Notes under the pieces: generated by a model
Databases searched by the model: none
What the model was told of the DNA's origin: nothing
What the model saw: the letters and a program-made list of their open reading frames with translations, nothing else
DNA from: DAHUYF01 sp035623985
GTDB lineage: Bacteria; Pseudomonadota; Alphaproteobacteria; ATCC43930; CGMCC-115725
Assembly (NCBI GenBank): GCA_035623985.1
Contig: DASPSJ010000043.1
Span: forward strand, 34,383 to 98,382
DNA length: 64,000 nucleotides
Direction of reading: 5' to 3'
Translations under genes and position numbers: made by a program
Shown: in pieces, positions 50,019 through 59,672 of the stretch
How positions within the stretch are numbered: the stretch's first letter is position 1
Layout of the letters: each line of letters starts with the position of its first letter

Positions 50019-51382
50019 CGGGCGAGCGCTATTTCGCGGCGCCGCTGAGTTGGCTCGCCCATGACGGCAAGCTCCTCGCCATCAGCCGCCTGCGCCCGCG
50101 CTGGGCGGTGCTCAACGAAACCGCCGCGGCGTTGGTCCATAGTTGCGATGCCGAGGAAGGACGAAGCATCGAGGACATCGAAGCCGCGTTCAGGCGGCGC
50201 TTTGGTCCCGTAGCGCGGCCGGAGCTGGCGGAGTGGCTCGGCCGCCTCGAGGAGAGCGAGCTGCTCTTCCGCCGGCCGGGGGGGACGCTTCCGGCAGCGC
50301 CGTCCGGTTTCGACGGCTATCGCGTGGAGCATGTCTATCTCGAGCTGCTCGCCCGCTGCAATTTGCGCTGCGTGCATTGCTTCATGGGCGGCGCGCCCGA
50401 GCGCGAAGAGCGGCTCGAGCCCGAAGAAGTGACGGCGCTGCTCGAGGAATTCGCGGCGGCCGGCGGACGTTACGTCACGCTGTCGGGTGGCGAACCGCTG
50501 ATCTACCCGGAATTCGCGGCGGTAGCGCGAAAGGTGGCGGCGCTCAGCCTTCACGGCACGGTCATCACCAACGGCGTCAGCCTGCGCCCCTCGGCGCTGG
50601 CCTTGATGGATTCGCTGGGCTTCAATCTGGCGATCAGCCTCGACGGCATCACCCCCGCCGTCAACAAGCGCATCCGCGGCCGCGGCTCGGCACCGGTCAT
50701 CGCAGCCATCGAGCAGGCGCTGGAGCGGCTCGGGCCCGAGCGCGTCATCCTCTCCTTCACGCCGGTCAAGGCCAATCTCGAAGAGCTGCCGGCGCTGTTC
50801 GACTTCATCGAGCAAAAGGGGATCCGCCGGCTCAATCTCTCGATCTATGAGGAAGTCGGGCGCGCCGCGGAGTTCGCGCCGGAGCTGACGCTCGATGCCG
50901 CCGACCGTCGGCGGCTGATGCACATCGTTTATCACAAGGCGGTGGCGCTGGCCGGCCGCGTCGAGATCGACCTCAACGACACGCGCGACATCCTGAGCCA
51001 GTTCAGCGCCGAGCGCAGCACGGTCGAGCTTCATCCGCTCTGGCGCGGCGTGCGCATCACCTCCTCGGGCGAGGTCTTTCCCAGCTCCTTCGGTGCCGTC
51101 GAGCGCTTCCGTCTCGGCAATATCCGCCAGACGCCGTTAGGCACCCTCCTGCGCTCGGCGGTGCTGAGCGAGCTTTACGCCGCGCTCCTCGACCGCGACG
51201 CCAAGACGGAGAAATGCCGCGACTGCGCCTGGCGCCAGATCTGCCGCGGCGGCAGCGTCGCCTCGGCCTATTGCGCTACGGGCGAGCTTTACGCGCCCGA
51301 TGCCTATTGCGATGCCTATCTCGCGGTCTTTCCCGCCGTGGCGGTGGCGCTCGCCGAGCTCGAAACCGGACGCCGCGCATGA
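50015..51382 (+). CDS. Radical SAM/SPASM peptide-modifying enzyme with N-terminal PqqD-like domain
   Basis: A 455-residue radical SAM protein. Residues 1-90 resemble a second PqqD/RRE domain (RPRWAVLNETAAALVHSCDA, IEDIEAAFRRRFG). The radical SAM cluster is C115-N-L-R-C119-V-H-C122 followed by LSGGEPLIYPEF. The C-terminal SPASM region has CRDCAWRQICRGGSVASAYC and DAYCDAY for extra clusters. It probably makes a cross-link or epimer on the precursor. GTG start at 50015; its stop overlaps the kinase-like gene. Confidence 0.88.
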   Translation: MTGERYFAAPLSWLAHDGKLLAISRLRPRWAVLNETAAALVHSCDAEEGRSIEDIEAAFRRRFGPVARPELAEWLGRLEESELLFRRPGGTLPAAPSGFDGYRVEHVYLELLARCNLRCVHCFMGGAPEREERLEPEEVTALLEEFAAAGGRYVTLSGGEPLIYPEFAAVARKVAALSLHGTVITNGVSLRPSALALMDSLGFNLAISLDGITPAVNKRIRGRGSAPVIAAIEQALERLGPERVILSFTPVKANLEELPALFDFIEQKGIRRLNLSIYEEVGRAAEFAPELTLDAADRRRLMHIVYHKAVALAGRVEIDLNDTRDILSQFSAERSTVELHPLWRGVRITSSGEVFPSSFGAVERFRLGNIRQTPLGTLLRSAVLSELYAALLDRDAKTEKCRDCAWRQICRGGSVASAYCATGELYAPDAYCDAYLAVFPAVAVALAELETGRRA

Positions 51383-52377
51383 AGCTGTGCTTCGCACTGC
51401 CCGACGGCGCAAACCTGGCGCGCGAGCTTGCGCCGAGCCTGCCCTGTCGCCTTCTGCTCGATTTCGACGGCGCGGCGGTCGAGGCTGCTGCCAGCGCGCC
51501 GGCGCTCATCGACCGGCTGCGCCGCGTCTATCGCCATTTTCTCGTGGGCGCCCGGGCTCCCCGCTCGCGACACCTGCTGCTGCTCGAGCCCGGCAGCGCC
51601 GCAGCCGCGATCCTCGCCCGCCGGCTCGGTCGCGCGCCGCTCGATGGGCATGTGCTGATCGCCGATTGGCTCCCCTGGGGCCTGCTCATCGACGGTGCGG
51701 CCTTGCTTCACTATTACGCCTCGAAGCTGCTGCGCCTTTGGGTGGTCGAGCAATGGCATGAGACGGCAGCAACGATCCACGCCGCCGCGCTCGGCGCGCC
51801 CGAGGGCGGCGGGCTGCTGATGGTGGGCGAAGCCGCCGCCGGCAAGACGACCCTCGCGCTGCGGCTGATCGAGCGGGGCTTTCGCTTCGCTTCCGACGAC
51901 ACGAGCTGCATCCGCCGCCGCGATCTCGCCTGCCTGCCTTTTCCGATGGCCTTCGTGCTGCGCGCCGATCGGGAGACCGGGCGTCCCGCCACCGTCGCGC
52001 TCGACGGCGTCGCGCCGCACATCGCGCTCCTCGACGAGCCGCGCTGGCTCCATGAGCGCTGGGATGCCGCCGCCGAGGCGCCGTTCCACCCAACGGCGCT
52101 CTATTTTCTCGATCGCGAGGCCGGGATCGGTGCCGCCGAGGCCGAGACGCTGCCGGCTGCGGAAGCAGCTTTGCTGCTGGTGCGCAATCTCGTCATGCCG
52201 CTCGGCGCCGATGCCGAGGCGTTCAGCGCCGCACCGGAAAATTTCGACTTCGCCTGCCGGCTTGCCGCGGGCCTCCGCTGCGCCAGGCTCGACACCTCCG
52301 ACCTCGACGGCGCGTTGCAGGCGCTGCTGGCCGACTGGCGATCCTTGGCCCGCCCGCTCCTGGAGGTCGCGCGATGA
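51379..52377 (+). CDS. HPr-kinase-related ATP-binding protein
   Basis: A 332-residue protein whose middle part is HprK-like: a P-loop LLMVGEAAAGKTTLALRLIE (G150-T157), then GFRFASDDTSCI with the paired aspartates of the HPr kinase family. The N-terminal 130 residues are alanine-rich and not recognised. HprK-like proteins occur in peptide clusters, where some phosphorylate the precursor. It starts and ends with ATGA overlaps. Kinase activity on the peptide is inferred. Confidence 0.8.
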   Translation: MKLCFALPDGANLARELAPSLPCRLLLDFDGAAVEAAASAPALIDRLRRVYRHFLVGARAPRSRHLLLLEPGSAAAAILARRLGRAPLDGHVLIADWLPWGLLIDGAALLHYYASKLLRLWVVEQWHETAATIHAAALGAPEGGGLLMVGEAAAGKTTLALRLIERGFRFASDDTSCIRRRDLACLPFPMAFVLRADRETGRPATVALDGVAPHIALLDEPRWLHERWDAAAEAPFHPTALYFLDREAGIGAAEAETLPAAEAALLLVRNLVMPLGADAEAFSAAPENFDFACRLAAGLRCARLDTSDLDGALQALLADWRSLARPLLEVAR

Positions 52378-53771
52378 GTGCCGTCACGCTCGTGAACACC
52401 GTCCTGCCGAGCGACGTGAAAGTGCCGCCGCAGGGCCTGCTCTATCTTACCGCGGCGCTGGAAGCGGCCGGCTTCGAGGTCGACATCCGCGACTACCAGC
52501 TCTGCGCCTTGGACGAGCCCTGGCGGCCCGAAACGCTGGCGCGCTTCGTCGAGGACAGCGCGCCCGTCATCGGCTTCAGCGCCATGAGCTATGCGCTGCC
52601 GCTGATCATCGCCGCCGCTCGGCTGATCAAGGCCCGGGATCCCGACAAGACGATCGTGCTCGGCGGCATCGGTCCCTCGGGCGCCGGAGCGGCGCTCATC
52701 GACCACTGCCCGGAGATCGACGTCATCGTCTCCGGCGAAGGCGAGCGCACCATCGTCGAGCTGGCGCAACATCTTGAGGCCAAGCGCGCGCTCGCCGGGG
52801 TGCCGGGCATCGTCTACCGGGATGGGCGGCGAGGCGTCGCCACGGCGGCGAGGCCGCGCATCGCCTCGATGACCGAGCTCGACCCCCCGGCCTATCACCG
52901 CATCGATCTCTCGCGCTATCGGCTGGTCGACAGCCAGTTCAGCCGCGGCTGCCCCTTCAAATGCACTTTCTGCGACATCGCCCCCTATTGGGACCGGCGC
53001 AACACCGACCGGCCGATCGAGCACTATCTCGATGAGCTGGAGCAACTGGTGACGCGGCACGGCGCCCGCGACATCTTCATCGTCGACGACACCTTCGTCA
53101 TGTCGCGCAAAATCATCCTGCGGTTCTGCCGCGACATCCTGAAGCGCGGCCTTGCCTTCGAATGGGGCTGCTATGCCCGGGTCGATCTGATGGACGAGGC
53201 GCTGATCGAGGCCATGGCCGAAGCCGGCTGCCGCAAGGTGTTCTACGGCGTCGAATCCGGGTCCGACCGGGTGCTGGACCACATCGTCAAGGAGACCACG
53301 GTCGACGGCATCATCGATACGCTGTCGCGCTCGCTGCGCCATTTCCCCTTCGTGACCGCGTCCTTTGTTTGGGGTCTTCCCGGCGAGACGCTGGAGGACC
53401 TCCAGCAATCCGCCGCCTTGCTGCTCTATCTCACCTCGCTCGGCGCTTCGCCGCAGCTCAACCTCGCGCTGCCCTATTCCTATTCGACGCTTTATCGGCA
53501 GCACCGCCACGAGATTCGCTTCGACCCGCGCTATTCCTCGCAGCTTCAGTTCTACCAGGGCGACAAGACATGGCTCTGCGAGATGATCGCCGCTGAGCCC
53601 GCGCTGTTCTCCGCCTTCTATCAGCTCCCGACGCCGGATTTCGAGCGGAAATGGGCCTATCTCGAGGAGGTCGGCCTGTCACCGCACGAGCTGCAATACG
53701 CCTATGACCATCCGGTGCCGTCGGCGCCGCCGCTGCCGGACCGGCGCCTGGCGCTCGACGCGGTGTCGTGA
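52374..53771 (+). CDS. B12-binding-domain radical SAM enzyme
   Basis: A 465-residue protein with an N-terminal cobalamin-binding-like Rossmann domain (PPQGLLYLTAALEAAGFEVD, VLGGIGPSGAGAALIDHCPE, IDVIVSGEGERT) and a radical SAM domain with C193-P-F-K-C197-T-F-C200, then IFIVDDTFVMSRK and KVFYGVESGSD. This architecture is used for radical methylation or other C-H chemistry on peptides and natural products. The classic cobalamin DxHxxG motif is not present. ATG start overlaps the kinase-like stop; its stop overlaps the synthetase-like gene. Confidence 0.88.
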   Translation: MSAVTLVNTVLPSDVKVPPQGLLYLTAALEAAGFEVDIRDYQLCALDEPWRPETLARFVEDSAPVIGFSAMSYALPLIIAAARLIKARDPDKTIVLGGIGPSGAGAALIDHCPEIDVIVSGEGERTIVELAQHLEAKRALAGVPGIVYRDGRRGVATAARPRIASMTELDPPAYHRIDLSRYRLVDSQFSRGCPFKCTFCDIAPYWDRRNTDRPIEHYLDELEQLVTRHGARDIFIVDDTFVMSRKIILRFCRDILKRGLAFEWGCYARVDLMDEALIEAMAEAGCRKVFYGVESGSDRVLDHIVKETTVDGIIDTLSRSLRHFPFVTASFVWGLPGETLEDLQQSAALLLYLTSLGASPQLNLALPYSYSTLYRQHRHEIRFDPRYSSQLQFYQGDKTWLCEMIAAEPALFSAFYQLPTPDFERKWAYLEEVGLSPHELQYAYDHPVPSAPPLPDRRLALDAVS

Positions 53772-55960
53772 CGGCGGCGGACGGCGCCCGGTCGGTCCGC
53801 CCGCCCGCCGCCGACTACGATGCCGCGGCGGTCGAGGCGAAATGGCAGGCGCGATGGGCGCAGGCCGGCTGCTTCAAGGCGGCGGCCCGCGCCGCCGGCG
53901 GCAAATTCTTCAATTTCGACGGCGGCCCGTTCCCGAACGGACCCTTGCATATGGGACATGTCCGCACCTTCACGGTGGGCGACGTCATGGCGCGCTATCA
54001 GCGCATGAAGGGCAAGTGCGTGCTCTACGCCTTCGAGTTCGACGCCTTCGGCTTGCCGAACGAGCTTGCGGCCGAAGCGGCGGGCATTACGCCGCAGGCG
54101 CTCACCGACGCCAACATCCGGCGCATGCGCGCGCAGATGATCCGCCTGGGCCTGAGCTACGACTGGGACCGCGTCACGGTCACGTGCGACCCCAGCTATT
54201 ATCGCTGGACCCAATGGTTGTTCTTGAAGCTGCGCGAGCGCGGCCTGCTCTACCGCGCCGCGGCCGAGCTCAACTGGTGCCCGAGCTGCCGCACGACGCT
54301 CGCCCATATGCAGGTCGAAGACGGAAAATGCTGGCGCTGCGAAACGGCGGTCGAGCAGCGGAGCCTGACGCAGTGGTTCGTGGCGCTCTCGCGCTATTCC
54401 GCCAAGCTCGCCGAAGGGCTCGAGGCGATCGAGGGGTTCAGCCCGCGCGTGCGCAACGTGCTGCGCGGCTTTCTCGGCGCGACCGCGGGCATCGAGATCG
54501 ATTTCGAGGTCGCGGAACGGCCGGGCGCGCGCCTGACCGCGTTCGCGGCCGGCGAGGCGGCAGGCGCGGTGCCGGCTTACCTTGCCGTGGCGCCCGGTCA
54601 TCCTTCTCTCGCGACGCTGCTTCCGCCCGACGCGATCGAGGCGATCAAGGCGAGGATCGAGCCCTCCAGCCGCATTCGCCGGCGCGAGGCCGCCGAGGTC
54701 TCGCTCGACGGCGCCGACACCGCGCTGATCGCCGTCGAGCCCGGCTCGGGCCTGGCCTTACCGGTCTTTGTCGCCCGCTATGTCGATGGCGCCTTCGCCA
54801 CGGGGATCGAGATCGGCTGTCCCGGGCGCGTGCCGCGCGACCGCGCTTTCGCGGAGCGCCACGGCATTCCCATGCCGGCAGGGACCGCGCCGCCGCTTCG
54901 CGGACGCGCGGCGACGCATTATCGCGTCCATGACTGGCTCGTCTCGCGCCAGCGCGCCTGGGGCACGCCGATCCCGATCATTCATTGCGAAAGCTGCGGC
55001 GAGGTGGCGGTGCCGGAGGAGGCGCTGCCGGTGCGCCTGCCGGACCTGCCGCCGCGGACGGCGCCGGGCGGGCTGCGCGCGGTTTCCGGCTTTGTCGAGA
55101 CAACCTGTCCAAAATGCGGCCGGCCGGCGCGGCGCGAGACCGACACGCTCGACTGCTATTTCGACGTCATCTGGTGCTTTCTGAGCTGCGCCGCGCGGCT
55201 CAACGAGGATTTTGCGTTCCGCGCCGCGGATTTCGCACAATGGATGCCGGTCGACTGGTTTCACAACGGCCTCGACTCCTTCTTCTATATGCATCTCTAC
55301 CGCTTCATTGGGCATGTGCTGCACGAGGCGGGGCTGCTCGCCGAGCCCGAGCCGATCCGCCGCTATGTCGGCCATGATGCCGTGCTGCTCCACGGGCGGA
55401 AGATGAGCAAGCACCACGGCAATGTCGTGGCCCCGGACGCCATTCTCGCCGCGGTCGGCGCCGACGTGCTGCGCGTCCAGATCCTGTGGGCGGCCAATCC
55501 GCTCAAGAGCGTCGAATGGACCGAGACCGGATTGAAGCGGGCGGAGCAATTGCTGGCCGAGGCGCGGCGCGTGGTCGAGCATGCGCTGCGGCTCGGGCTC
55601 CCGCCACCCTGCGCCGGTGCGAGCGATCTCGGTTCCTCGCCGCTCCAGCGCGCGATCGACAACGCCGTCCGCCGCGTCACGGAATTTCTCGAGCGCTATC
55701 AGTATGGCGGCTGCTTGCAGGAGATCCAGGGTCTCATCCATCGCCTCTCGGATGCGCTGGAGCGACTCGAAGCGACGGGCGGCGATCCCCGCCTGCGGGG
55801 CACGCTCTCCGGCGGGATGGGGCGCCTCCTGCGGCTCCTGGCGCCCTTTGCGCCGCATCTTGCCGAGGAGATGTGGGAGCGGATCGGCGGCGGCGGGTTG
55901 GTGGCGACGGCTTCCTGGCCGGCCGCAGCGCCGTCGCAAGCCGTAAGCCTCATTACTTAA
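53768..55960 (+). CDS. Truncated leucyl-tRNA-synthetase-like enzyme in a peptide operon
   Basis: A class I synthetase-fold protein, 730 residues (normal LeuRS is about 860). HIGH-type motif GPLHMGHVRTFTVGDVMARY (H61-H64); zinc knuckles NWCPSC...CWRCE and CESC...CPKCG; KMSKS-like loop GRKMSKHHGN (K545-H549). The LeuRS leucine-pocket and catalytic surroundings are changed: SSWYY becomes VIWCF and IGGIEHAxxHLLY becomes FHNGLDSFFYMHLY. The editing domain lacks the T-rich motif and the PxHDQRD aspartate (here CPGRVPRD). The C-terminal tRNA-binding domain is absent. The GTG start overlaps the upstream stop, so it is an operon member. It is not the housekeeping LeuRS; substrate and acceptor are unknown. 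Confidence 0.85.
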   Translation: MTAADGARSVRPPAADYDAAAVEAKWQARWAQAGCFKAAARAAGGKFFNFDGGPFPNGPLHMGHVRTFTVGDVMARYQRMKGKCVLYAFEFDAFGLPNELAAEAAGITPQALTDANIRRMRAQMIRLGLSYDWDRVTVTCDPSYYRWTQWLFLKLRERGLLYRAAAELNWCPSCRTTLAHMQVEDGKCWRCETAVEQRSLTQWFVALSRYSAKLAEGLEAIEGFSPRVRNVLRGFLGATAGIEIDFEVAERPGARLTAFAAGEAAGAVPAYLAVAPGHPSLATLLPPDAIEAIKARIEPSSRIRRREAAEVSLDGADTALIAVEPGSGLALPVFVARYVDGAFATGIEIGCPGRVPRDRAFAERHGIPMPAGTAPPLRGRAATHYRVHDWLVSRQRAWGTPIPIIHCESCGEVAVPEEALPVRLPDLPPRTAPGGLRAVSGFVETTCPKCGRPARRETDTLDCYFDVIWCFLSCAARLNEDFAFRAADFAQWMPVDWFHNGLDSFFYMHLYRFIGHVLHEAGLLAEPEPIRRYVGHDAVLLHGRKMSKHHGNVVAPDAILAAVGADVLRVQILWAANPLKSVEWTETGLKRAEQLLAEARRVVEHALRLGLPPPCAGASDLGSSPLQRAIDNAVRRVTEFLERYQYGGCLQEIQGLIHRLSDALERLEATGGDPRLRGTLSGGMGRLLRLLAPFAPHLAEEMWERIGGGGLVATASWPAAAPSQAVSLIT

Positions 55961-56093
55961 AATGCATGCAAAGGCGCCATTTTAGCCCATTTTTCGCCAC
56001 TCGTCCGAGCTATGCTTGCCCAATAGAAACCGGCGGGCGCCCATATTCCCGCGGGCGGCGTTGCTTGGTGCAGGCGAGTGGAAGGACATCGGC

Positions 56094-57044
56094 ATGAAGG
56101 CCAGGATCGGCATCGCGCTCGGCAGCGGCGTGGCGCGCGGCTGGGGTCACATCGGCGTCTTGCGCGTATTGGAGAGCGAGGGCATCGTGCCCGACCTCGT
56201 CTGCGGCACCTCGATCGGCGCGCTGGTCGGCGCGGTTCATCTGGGCGGCGGCACGGAGGAGCTGGAGCGCTGGGCGCTGAAGCTCACCAAGGCGCGCATG
56301 AGCCGGCTCTTCGATTTCGATTTCGGCCAGGGCGGCATCATCGCCGGCCGCCGCATCCTGCGCATCTTTCATCCCTCGCTGCTCGATGCCTCGATCGACC
56401 AGCTCGCCAAGCCCTTTGTCGCCGTCGCCACCGATCTCAACACCGGCCATGAAGTCTGGCTGAGCGAAGGCAGCGTCATCGATGCGGTGCGCGCGTCTTA
56501 TGCCATCCCCGGCCTCTTCCCGCCGGTGGCGCGCGACGGGCGCTGGCTCGTCGACGGGGCGCTGGTCAATCCGGTGCCGGTCTCGGCCTGCCGCGCCATG
56601 GGCGCCGAGCTCACGCTGGCGGTCAATTTGAACGCCGACGTCTTCGGCCCGGCGCCGGCAGGCGAGGATGCGCTCGATCTCGAGCAGCGCGACGTCACCG
56701 AAGGCGGCACGGGTCCCGGCTTCATCCGCGGATATTTCCGCCGCCGCGACGGCGCGCCCAGCACTTTCGGCGTGCTGGCGCGCTCGCTCCACATCGTGCA
56801 GGACCGCATCAGCCGTGCGCGGCTCGCCGGCGACCCGCCCGATGTGACGATCGCGCCGCGCTTGGGCCATGTGGGCTATCTCGAATTCCATCGCGCCGCC
56901 GAATGCATCGCCGCCGGCGAGGACGCGGCGCGGCTGGCGCTGCCGCGCATTCGCGAGGCGATGCGACAGCTCGACAGCGCCGGCGCCGCCTGGAACCGCC
57001 GCGCCCGCAGCCGCGGCGCGGACGCATCGGCGGCACAGGGATAG
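56094..57044 (+). CDS. Patatin-like phospholipase (RssA type)
   Basis: A 316-residue patatin-domain hydrolase with the oxyanion segment IALGSGVARGWGHIGVLRVL, the nucleophile elbow GTSIGALVGA and the dyad aspartate in WLVDGALVNPVP. The N-terminus starts directly at the domain, as in short RssA-type proteins. The ATG at 56094 follows GGAAGGA. It follows the synthetase-like gene after 133 AT-richer bases, so it probably has its own promoter and need not belong to the peptide operon. Confidence 0.9.
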   Translation: MKARIGIALGSGVARGWGHIGVLRVLESEGIVPDLVCGTSIGALVGAVHLGGGTEELERWALKLTKARMSRLFDFDFGQGGIIAGRRILRIFHPSLLDASIDQLAKPFVAVATDLNTGHEVWLSEGSVIDAVRASYAIPGLFPPVARDGRWLVDGALVNPVPVSACRAMGAELTLAVNLNADVFGPAPAGEDALDLEQRDVTEGGTGPGFIRGYFRRRDGAPSTFGVLARSLHIVQDRISRARLAGDPPDVTIAPRLGHVGYLEFHRAAECIAAGEDAARLALPRIREAMRQLDSAGAAWNRRARSRGADASAAQG

Positions 57045-57221
57045 GCGAAGGGGCGCGTTGGGACGGCTGCGAGGGAGGTACTGACGGAAACCAACAATTA
57101 CCGGCTGCGCGGCGCGGACAAGTCGACGGCGTGAAGTAATCGAAATTACAGGGAAGCGACGACGCGGCCGGTAATATCGCAATGGCTCGGGGCGCGCTCA
57201 ACCTCTGCGCCCGACGGGCAG

Positions 57222-59672
57222 TTACGTCGGTCTCCGGACTTCGCGCGACAAATGACGTGCAACTTGTTCCACGAAGGGCGGAAGCATGATCGTGCGATGC
57301 GACGCCGGCAGGGAACAAATCTGCAGCGGACCAGCGACGGCATTCCGCCAGTCGAAGGCGGGATGATCGACGGCGGTATCGGCCGAGGCGCGGAACAGCG
57401 TCACTGACCCCGCGAAGCGCCCAAGCTGATACCGATTGCGCATACGTCGCACATTTCGCACCATCGCCACCATGCATTCCAACTGGTCCTCGGACGGCTT
57501 CGGCAATTCCGGAGGCGCCAGCTCCGCAATAATCGCAGCGGTCAGCGGCGTCTCGGCCGGCGCGGTTATCGCGCTTGGCTCCACGCGCAACGCCTCCGCG
57601 ACGGCGAAAAGCGCATCGTCGACCTGCTCGCCCAGAAGGTGCGGATAAGAGGGTGTGTCGATGAGCGTGAGGCTTGCCGGCGGCATGCCATCGGCGGCGA
57701 ATTGACGGGCCATTTCAAATGCCACCAGCCCGCCAAAAGACCAGCCGGCGAGATGGCACGCCACGCGCCCCGTGGCGGCGGTCGCAAGCTCCACATAGCC
57801 TCGAGCCATTTCCTCGATCGAGTCCGCCAGCGGCTCCCCGGGCCAAACGCCTGACGCGCGCAGGCCATAGACCTTCAGCGTCTCCGGCAGACGGGATACG
57901 AGGTCGCGATAGCAGAAGAGGGTTCCGCCCACGGGGTGGACCAGCAACAGCGGCGCCGGCGCGGATCCTTCTTTGAGCACCGCCAGAAGGGAGCGCGTGT
58001 CGCTGCGAGCCGCCGCGGCGACGGCCTGCGCAAAGCCGACGGGCGTGGGATGCTCGAAGAGAACGCCGAGCGGCAGATCTATGCCGAAGCGCTCGTTGCA
58101 CTCGCCGATCATCCAGATCGCCTTCAGCGAATCTCCACCGAGCTGAAAGTAGTCGTCGTCCCACCCGACATTTATGCCCTTGAACAAGGTGCACCACATG
58201 TCGAGAACGCCGGTCCTTATGGTCTCCGGTATGCTGCTCGTGGATGCGATGACGGGGGCCGACGACGGCGCCCTTTCGGCAAGCGGCGCCGACGGCGGCA
58301 CGGGCATCGCGGCGGCGGCGACAGGGACCTCGGCCATCATGGCGCTCATGGCGTCCATGGCGCTCCCGGACGCCAGAATGCCGGAAAGTATCGAGCGGAA
58401 GCATCGAACGAAATGCTCCGCCTCCAGGGCGGTCACCCGGCCCTGATCATATTCCAACAGGATCAAAAGCGAGCCGTCTGCGGCGTCTTCGAACACGACG
58501 ACCGCCAGAGGCACCGAGAATCCCGCCGACAGGTTGGTACAGGCCACGGGCGCGCCGTCGAGCGTGAAGCCGTAATTGCTGCGGACATAGTTGACGCCAA
58601 TGTCGAAGAGGCTGCCGTGATGGCGAATCTCGCGGCTGATATGATCGGTGGGAAAGCTCTGATGCCGCAGATCCTCCGACAGAGCGAGGTTGATCTCGCG
58701 CAAGGCGGCGGCAAGCGTCATTTCCGGATCGAGGCTCATGCGGAACGGCATGACCTTCGAGAACAATCCCACGCAGCGTTTCGACAGCGGGGTCATGCGA
58801 TGCGCCACGGGAACACCGACGACAAGGTCTTCCTTTGCATAGACGCGGCAGCAGCACATCCAGGTGATCGCCAGGATCACCTTGAACGCCGAAGATTGAT
58901 ATCGGCGCGCAACGGCATGCAGCCCAGCCGCTTCCCGCTCGCTAAGCCCGCAATCCAGCCGCGTCGGCCGCCCGGAGCGAAGCTTTTCGCTGCGGGAAGG
59001 GCCGATGCCGACGAGGGGCCCGGGGAGGCCGGATAGCCGTTTGGCCCAGTATTTCCGGTCAAGAGCGTATTGTTCCGAAGAGAGGTATTCATCCTCGAGA
59101 CTTCTTGCGACGCGGTAGGAAGCGTTTTCGGATGGTGGAATCTCCCTGTCCTGCCTCAGCGCATCGTAAATCGCGGCCACCCGGGAGGCGACGATCTGCC
59201 GGCCCGTCGCATCGATGACCAGATGATGATATTTTTGCATCCAGACGAAGCGCTCGTCGGAGAGTTTGGCCACGGCAAACCGGAACAGAGGAAAATCCGT
59301 CGGCTCGAAGGGCTCCCAGAACAGACGGTCGATCCATCCGCTGGCGGCCGTCTCGGCGTCTGCTGCCGCCGAGAAATCCCGGAAATCCGCGTCGATCTCC
59401 GCTGCATCGACGGTCTCCTGCAGGATTTCGGTGCCCTTGTGGAAGCGCAGGCGGAGCGCGTCGTTCTCGGTCACGACGCGACGCAGAGCGGACATGAAAT
59501 GGTCGAGGTTCAGGCTGGTATTTATGCCGAGCGTCTGGCCGGTGTTGTAGATGGGCTTGTGCGGATGAAGCGCCTGATCGAGCCAGATGGAAAGCTGGGG
59601 CGCCGTGAGCGTGAAGCGGCCCGCCGCCTCCATTGTCTTCGGAGACGGTTCGTCAGCCGATCGCGCCAACAT
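57222..59672 (-). CDS. NRPS protein: condensation-carrier-thioesterase, no adenylation domain
   Basis: An 816-residue protein. Residues 18-430 are a condensation domain with the active-site region QKYHHLVIDATG (H149-H150; HHxxxD with Ala replacing Gly). Residues about 480-550 are a carrier domain with the phosphopantetheine serine in FQLGGDSLKAIW (S515). Residues about 570-810 are a thioesterase with the nucleophile in AGWSFGGLVAFEMA (S645) and a final SHRTIM histidine. There is no adenylation domain, so the amino acid must be loaded by another protein. The ATG at 59672 has GGAGG six bases upstream and overlaps the hydrolase gene by 20 bases. Confidence 0.88.
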   Translation of the reverse strand: MLARSADEPSPKTMEAAGRFTLTAPQLSIWLDQALHPHKPIYNTGQTLGINTSLNLDHFMSALRRVVTENDALRLRFHKGTEILQETVDAAEIDADFRDFSAAADAETAASGWIDRLFWEPFEPTDFPLFRFAVAKLSDERFVWMQKYHHLVIDATGRQIVASRVAAIYDALRQDREIPPSENASYRVARSLEDEYLSSEQYALDRKYWAKRLSGLPGPLVGIGPSRSEKLRSGRPTRLDCGLSEREAAGLHAVARRYQSSAFKVILAITWMCCCRVYAKEDLVVGVPVAHRMTPLSKRCVGLFSKVMPFRMSLDPEMTLAAALREINLALSEDLRHQSFPTDHISREIRHHGSLFDIGVNYVRSNYGFTLDGAPVACTNLSAGFSVPLAVVVFEDAADGSLLILLEYDQGRVTALEAEHFVRCFRSILSGILASGSAMDAMSAMMAEVPVAAAAMPVPPSAPLAERAPSSAPVIASTSSIPETIRTGVLDMWCTLFKGINVGWDDDYFQLGGDSLKAIWMIGECNERFGIDLPLGVLFEHPTPVGFAQAVAAAARSDTRSLLAVLKEGSAPAPLLLVHPVGGTLFCYRDLVSRLPETLKVYGLRASGVWPGEPLADSIEEMARGYVELATAATGRVACHLAGWSFGGLVAFEMARQFAADGMPPASLTLIDTPSYPHLLGEQVDDALFAVAEALRVEPSAITAPAETPLTAAIIAELAPPELPKPSEDQLECMVAMVRNVRRMRNRYQLGRFAGSVTLFRASADTAVDHPAFDWRNAVAGPLQICSLPASHRTIMLPPFVEQVARHLSREVRRPT

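Noticed and set aside
53768..55960. Housekeeping leucyl-tRNA synthetase
   Set aside because: Too short, lacks the C-terminal tRNA-binding domain and editing residues, changed active-site pocket, and embedded by a 4-base overlap in a peptide-modification operon.
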